Positions 59,188 to 64,000 of a stretch of DNA of 64,000 nt are shown here, piece by piece. The stretch lies in NCBI GenBank assembly GCA_949128115.1, contig OX421961.1:81141277-81205276 (forward strand), in the 5' to 3' direction. The position numbers were made by a program, and so were the translations under genes. Source of the DNA: Anaspis maculata (lineage: Eukaryota; Arthropoda; Insecta; Coleoptera; Scraptiidae). The notes below the pieces were generated by a model. The model made no database searches. It worked only from the letters and a program-made list of their open reading frames with translations, and was not told the origin of the DNA. How positions within the stretch are numbered: position 1 is the stretch's first letter; every line of letters begins with the position of its first letter.

Positions 59188-60208
59188 TAAAGCTAGTCCG
59201 CACGGGCGATATACCGCTGGATCGATTTCCTGTCAAAAATGTCCAACTTTCAGCGAATATTCGCAAAAAGTTGAATCCCCGCCAACTTTTAGCGATTGAC
59301 CGCTGTTTTCAAAGTGTCAGCATTGACACAGCATGAAAATGTGACGTTAGGTTTTGCTAGGAAGGAGCCCGGTGCTTATCTCAAGACGAAATAGAAAAAC
59401 TTGATCACCGATGGGTGTACCAGTCCAAGGGAGAGAGGAAAAATCGTGACTACTGGACGGTGGACACGTATCAGCTTGATTTCAGAGTTATGAATCCATC
59501 TGCAGTCTGCATGAGCTTGAGTTGCACCAGAGCAAGGTCGGAGGCAAGATTATCAAGAAAAAAAGAAAACGTGCACGGTTTTGAGTACCATCAAAATACA
59601 TGTACCTAGGTTTCACGCCACAATTTTTCTTTTATATATTTGTGCCCGAGTTTGTGTCTTTCCCGCAATGGAAGTTTGAAGTTCCACAGTGGAGGCCTTT
59701 TCTAAACCTCTTCGATTAGTTGCAAGGCTGAGAGCGGGGTTCACTGTCCACACCGTGTCGTCACTCGTCATCGTCGTAGGTGTGACTGTGATTCTCATGG
59801 GCTCGGGCTGCTCATTTCTGTAGTTGATCATTTCAACATGCTCACATAAATCATTGAAAGACACCCGTCGCCAGCATGTATCTATTGCAAAGAATAGTTT
59901 CCTACTCAAAAGAAGACCACGTACTTATGAGAATTTTGCTTTTTTATTTATCACAATAACATTAGGTAGGTATTAACATCGTCTTTGATTTGAAGAACAC
60001 CCGTTTTTTGAAGAATATCCAGACACTACATCATGCAATTCGCGTGACAAACGACTGACAACCGGATCTGACACTTTAAACAACAGACGTGACACTAATT
60101 ATTCGCTGATTTTCGCCGCTCATGCGGACGATGATTTCAGCGGCAAAAAAAATAGCGGTATATCGCCAAAAACCAGCGGTATACCGCCCGTGCGGACTAA
60201 GCTTTATG
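59188..60208. mobile_element. TIR element, TAAAGCTAGTCCGCACGGGC ends (1.0 kb)
   Basis: TAAAGCTAGTCCGCACGGGC and the inner ATACCGCTGG at the left are mirrored by CCAGCGGTATACCGCCCGTG and GACTAAGCTTTA at the right. A fragment of the same end lies at 281-312. The interior is not palindromic. A 98-codon minus-strand frame (59909-59613) and a 64-codon plus-strand frame (59415-59609) lie inside and look somewhat protein-like, but I recognise no domain in either. Confidence 0.6.
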
Positions 60209-60514
60209 ACTAATGTGAATCGAAATTGAAATCTCACCTTTTTACCTTTAAAGAGTCTGCAAATTTGCACGGTTGCAAGTCGGACTTGAAATTTAGCCCC
60301 AAGACATCAACTTTTGAACTTGCTGTCAAATTATAAGCAAACTTGGCAACGTGACACATGACCATTGGACATGTGACAACGTCGCCCTAGTTTTTATTTT
60401 AGATGTCATTGATCCAGCGACAGCCAGCTGATTTCTTCAAAATAGTCCTCGTTTAAAAACCTCGAATACAAGTCCATTGTCGAAGTTACGACGAGGGAAC
60501 AATTTTCCCAGACA

Positions 60515-61181
60515 ATGGATTCTTTGAATCCGGTAGAAGCGCTCAAATTCCTGGCCTTTGTGAACGATCTGAAGCACACTTCCCGAAGGGGCTGGGACAA
60601 TCTGAATGTTGATAATCACGAGTCTGTTTCTGGGCACATGTACGCCATGGGCATGATGACATTCCTCCTGGGCAATAATTCCACGTTGGACAGGTACAAA
60701 TGTCTACAATTGGCCTTGATACATGACTTGGCTGAGTCAATAGTAGGGGACATAACACCCCACGACAACATTCCGATAGCAAAAAAGCACCAAATGGAAG
60801 ACGATGCCATGAAAAAGATAACGTCTCATTTAGAGGGTGACATTGGTAAGATGATATATGATTTGTACAAAGAATACGAAGCCAAAGAAACACCAGAAGC
60901 AAAATTTGTTAAAGACTTGGGTTAGTTGTCCGAGAACTCTGAATACCGAAGTGAAAATAATTGACTGTTTTTTTCTAGATCGTTTTGATTTGTTGTTTAC
61001 TGCCGTACAGTATGAGAAACGCGACAAGACCCCGAACAAAATGCAGGAGTTTTTTGAAGCCTACAATGGCCAATTTGAGCATCCTTTCGTTAAAGAACTT
61101 GTTACCGCCTTGAACGTTTATCGAGGTAAAAATGAGGCTTTTGGATCCAAAGTCTCAGAAGTCGCTGATGGTCATGCATGA
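60515..61181 (+). CDS. HDDC2: HDDC2, HD-domain 5'-deoxynucleotidase
   Basis: Two exons (60515-60920 and 60979-61181) encode 202 aa, almost the length of human HDDC2 (204 aa). The family hydrolyses nucleoside 5'-monophosphates using a divalent metal. The metal-binding HD set is visible: His41 (SVSGHMY), His70-Asp71 (LALIHDLAESIVGD) and Asp136 (KFVKDLD). The C-terminal part (DLLFTAVQYEKRD, NKMQEFFEAYNGQFEHP) also fits. The intron is only 58 bp and splits the Asp136 codon as G|AT. Unspliced RNA would read glycine then TAG. The gene converges on mRpL24. Confidence 0.95.
60921..60978 (+). other. HDDC2 intron (58 bp)
   Basis: GTTAGT donor, TTTTTTTCTAG acceptor. It interrupts the codon of the last predicted metal-binding aspartate. 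Confidence 0.9.
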
Positions 61182-61254
61182 AAATGTTACTTAGGTGATC
61201 GATAATTTTTTGTACTTAAACCAAAAAACCGTTCTAATCTTGCTATGAAGTTTA

Positions 61255-61325
61255 AATAAAATTGTCTTTTTATATTTTTCCTAAATTTTATTGCGTCTTT
61301 TTATATTTTTCCTAAATTTTATTGC
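61255..61325 (+). terminator. HDDC2 poly(A) signal and 31-bp tandem duplication
   Basis: AATAAA at 61255-61260, 74 bp after the stop. Two exact tandem copies of a 31-bp T-rich unit (GTCTTTTTATATTTTTCC...) follow at 61264-61294 and 61295-61325. The T-rich unit may supply the downstream element. Confidence 0.7.
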
Positions 61326-61398
61326 GTCATTTTGTGTTACGACCACAATGTAGCGTTACGACTTACGAGCAGGGCAGGCTTGAGGCCTTCTCTGACAA

Positions 61399-61542
61399 GT
61401 AAAGTATATAGTATAAATCATACTGAGACGGGAAATACATCATTACTGCTGAGGGCACAGAGAGCGCCTGGAGGCTCTAGCCCGAAGCTGGAATGATGTA
61501 TTTAGTGTCGAGAGTATGTATACTATTTTACTCACAACCATG
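61399..61542. repeat. Short inverted repeat between HDDC2 and mRpL24
   Basis: GTAAAGTATATAGTA and GGGAAATACATCATT on the left are mirrored by AATGATGTATTTAG and AGTATGTATACTATTTTAC on the right. Probably a degenerate MITE. Confidence 0.5.
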
Positions 61543-61878
61543 TACTCAGCTTGCAGGATTACAGGCGTTCAAAAGTTGAAATCTGAAAATTAACTTTTTG
61601 TCATAACTTCCAGATAGGCCGATTAATTTTGCTGAAACGTGGTTCAAGAAATACTGATTAACACACTTATTGTTTGGTTGGATGCATATTTTGAATTTTC
61701 CCTTCTAAAGCTACCATTTCTTCACTTTCTTGGGAGGTCGGCAATGGGTCACTTCCCGACCTCCTACTAGGTATGTAATGAATCAATTACCATAGTGTTC
61801 AGTGTTCCTCCCTTTCCTACAAGCCCAGCCAGCCTCTCTGTGTTGAATAAAAATACGTTGAGAGGTCAATATTATAAA

Positions 61879-61884
61879 TTTATT
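61879..61884 (-). terminator. mRpL24 poly(A) signal
   Basis: TTTATT on plus (AATAAA on minus), 79 bp beyond the mRpL24 stop. Confidence 0.6.
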
Positions 61885-61962
61885 TGTCAACATCAGATGT
61901 ACATTGCACAATTTTTGAGAAATCTAGCTACAATCGATATCCAATGCTTAATGTAGGTTGAA

Positions 61963-62721
61963 TCAATACCACCAAAACTTGGGTGGCACTCGGTCTTCTT
62001 TAATTCCCATGCTTTCCATGATGTCCATTTCAAAAGTGCAGAGTTTTGGCTCGTATGTAATTGAAGTGATGCCATCAGCAGAAGTGTCTTTGGGCTGTTC
62101 CTTGTAAGTGCTTTTTGACAAGTAATCTATGGTTTCTTCAGCGGAAGCCGGTTTTGGGATCAACCGTCCAGTCCTGGTTGATACTCTTACGTGTTCTCCT
62201 TCCTCCGTGAATCGCCATTCGAAGGCGGTGGCCTGCAAATCAGAAGGATCTACCAATGCTACTTCTTCTGTGACCAAAAGTGGCTTCTCCACTTGCAGCC
62301 AAGCACCTTCAAAGTCTTTGGTCTGGCCAATCTGTTCCAATTTACAATTGAGCCCCTCGACTATGACCCAGTTACGTTCTTGGATGATTTGTTTGATCAC
62401 TCCCTGCTTGCCTTTGTCCTTTCCTACCAGTACTTCCACTCGGTCGCCTCGGAAAAAGCTCCAGTTCTTGATCGGTTCGACCCACACCTTCGCCACGCCC
62501 TGACCCGGCGGATTTTCTTGACGAAATTCTTGCGTCCAAGGTCGGTGCATTCCGAATTTGAACTTTTTCCTCTCGATAACAGCATTGGGTTTATATTGCG
62601 GACCTTTTGGGTTTCGCCATTCTACTTGCTCCATGGCGCGTTTGATGTATCGATCTGGGAGATTCGAAAAGTCTTTGGAATATTTGCCCACTCTGGACAA
62701 CAAAAACTGTGTAAGTCTCAT
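61963..62721 (-). CDS. mRpL24: mRpL24, mitochondrial large-subunit ribosomal protein uL24m
   Basis: A single-exon gene of 252 aa, close to the length of insect orthologues. uL24m sits near the exit tunnel of the mitochondrial ribosome and helps early assembly of the large subunit. The N-terminus (MRLTQFLLSRVGKYSKDF) is basic and suits a mitochondrial targeting peptide. Residues 89-125 hold the KOW motif (FFRGDRVEVLVGKDKGKQGV). The C-terminal extension ends in the typical PPKFWWY. The ATG at 62721 is the first in frame. A retroelement copy begins about 150 bp upstream, so the promoter is short or lies partly in the repeat. Confidence 0.95.
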   Translation of the reverse strand: MRLTQFLLSRVGKYSKDFSNLPDRYIKRAMEQVEWRNPKGPQYKPNAVIERKKFKFGMHRPWTQEFRQENPPGQGVAKVWVEPIKNWSFFRGDRVEVLVGKDKGKQGVIKQIIQERNWVIVEGLNCKLEQIGQTKDFEGAWLQVEKPLLVTEEVALVDPSDLQATAFEWRFTEEGEHVRVSTRTGRLIPKPASAEETIDYLSKSTYKEQPKDTSADGITSITYEPKLCTFEMDIMESMGIKEDRVPPKFWWY

Positions 62722-62873
62722 GGTCGGTTCTTATTTCTAAGTTGATTAAAAATGCAGAATGCCTCAAAGTCGCAATCCTCGCACTTCACAAAATCATTTT
62801 GTGAGGTTATGCTAAGTCAGTCCACAGTCCTGTCAGTCACTCCTGTCACCTGTCAGTGTCAGTGCATGCATGT
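62722..62873. promoter_or_regulatory. mRpL24 upstream interval
   Basis: 150 bp between the start codon and the retroelement repeat. It contains repeated CTGTCAGT-like motifs (62825-62865). No promoter element can be assigned with confidence. Confidence 0.3.
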
Positions 62874-64000
62874 CGATTCAGGTATTTTCGCCCGACAAAT
62901 TTCCACCCGACAGAATGTTCGCCCGACAGATTCATCATTGTTAAACGTTTGGTATCACTGAGTGGAAAAGCATTAAAAGTATGTGGCAACAGGGCTTCAG
63001 TTGGGCACGTGGCCGTGAATGGCCCGTGGCCCCCTGGCACGTAGTGTTGTGTTGACGGTGTTGGACGAGCCAGCCAACACGGATTTTTGATTTTCCGGGC
63101 CAACCAAGAAAGTGCAGACTTGCATCATATCCTTGTGTTCGCCCGACACTATTTCGAATTGGAATCCTTCATGCACAATTGCACAAAAATTGGTATATTA
63201 AATTTAAGTTCGGTGAGTACCAAATAGGGAATCAAATGTTTAAAACCGAAATAAAATGCAAATTCTATTTCTTCAAGGAAATAACATGATGGGAATACAG
63301 CATAATAGTTTACATTTATTTGTATACCGAGACAAACTTGAGCTAACACACTTTTCGCTTAGTTCCGGTACAGTGTGTTCTACAAGCCAAAATAAAGGCT
63401 GTCCCACTTGGTTTTGGTGTCTTGGAGCTATATTTTGTATTCTCATCATCATCCTCCCTTGATCATCCTGAGCATTTATAAGTTCATGAGCCACTTGGAG
63501 AATTGCTTGTCATATCTTGAAAACCGATGCATCAATAATCCTTTCTTTGTTGCAGGTGACTTAACACTATCATTTTGGAGAACACAAAGCCGACAATGGA
63601 GCTATTAGCCAAGATGTGAGAATTCGGCCCCACCCACGTGTTTTATTGAGCCCTCAGTCCCTCACATCACCAGGATAATAAGCAGTAATCAACATGCATT
63701 GACAACATCTTTGCAATGGCATGAGTGGAAAAAAAGTGGAAAGGAATGAAGACAACATGGAACCCCCCATCTCTGGCCATCTATCTGGCACAAGCCATAC
63801 AAATCAAGACCACTGTGTATAATAATCAACAACAGCTGACAACAACAATAAGAGAAATGTATTGGAACAAACCTGGCCACAACACTTCATTAAGCCAACT
63901 TGGGTACCATATATGGATGGAACAACTGCAACATCTGAAGAATCATTCACCAGGTTTCAAGTCCAAATTCAACTCAAACACTACCTAAGAAATCGGAAAG
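62874..64000 (+). mobile_element. Degenerate non-LTR retroelement repeat, copy 2 (cut by window end)
   Basis: Starts CGATTCAGGTATTTTCGCCC and follows 19017-20160 almost base for base, with small indels. One is the loss of ACCTATAT next to AGTTCCGGTAC. It includes the endonuclease-like piece (FFVAGDLTLSFW) but ends at the window edge before the reverse-transcriptase piece. It is inactive for the same reasons as copy 1. Confidence 0.75.

Overview
This window is nuclear DNA of a metazoan, almost certainly an insect. Its genes have spliceosomal introns, the base composition is AT-rich, and the protein set (EDC3, COA1-like, GLE1, NEDD4, HDDC2, mitochondrial L24) is an ordinary animal housekeeping set. 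NEDD4 has the three-WW layout typical of insect members. The order of insect cannot be fixed from the sequence. There is no sign of a prokaryotic, viral or plasmid system.

Layout. (1) 1-7872: EDC3 on the minus strand. Three exons (LSm, FDF and the first part of the YjeF-N domain) are inside the window. The gene runs off the left edge through an intron of more than 5.3 kb that holds a foldback element nested in another foldback. (2) 7873-16200: no conserved gene. It holds stacked transposons, including a 2.6-kb hAT-type insertion with an exact 8-bp target duplication, a 170-bp hAT-type MITE, two tRNA-derived SINE families and two long palindromes. (3) 16242-18884: a compact cluster with a small unrecognised minus-strand ORF, a COA1-like gene on plus, and an intronless GLE1 on minus that converges on COA1. 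(4) 19017-25750: the first copy of a degenerate non-LTR retroelement, then anonymous repeat-rich DNA. (5) 26160-53114: NEDD4 on plus, spread over 27 kb in at least 14 coding exons with two alternative first exons. Its introns (10.5 kb and 6.3 kb among them) are packed with palindromic elements. (6) 53115-60400: gene-free, with palindromes, a Harbinger-like MITE, a minisatellite inside an inverted repeat and a TIR element. (7) 60515-62721: HDDC2 (plus) and mRpL24 (minus) converge. (8) 62874-64000: a second copy of the retroelement of region 4, cut by the window end.

The genes share no pathway and are ordinary neighbours. EDC3 acts in mRNA decapping, GLE1 in mRNA export, NEDD4 in ubiquitin ligation, COA1-like and mRpL24 in mitochondria, and HDDC2 in nucleotide hydrolysis. 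The most notable features are architectural. Two genes have an active-site codon split by an intron whose retention would stop translation at once. NEDD4 has paired alternative N-termini and a candidate 7-residue microexon. The repeat fraction is dominated by long inverted-repeat elements, several of them TA-flanked with CAG...CTG ends, often nested in one another. All coordinates and splice sites were read by eye; no alignment or database search was run.
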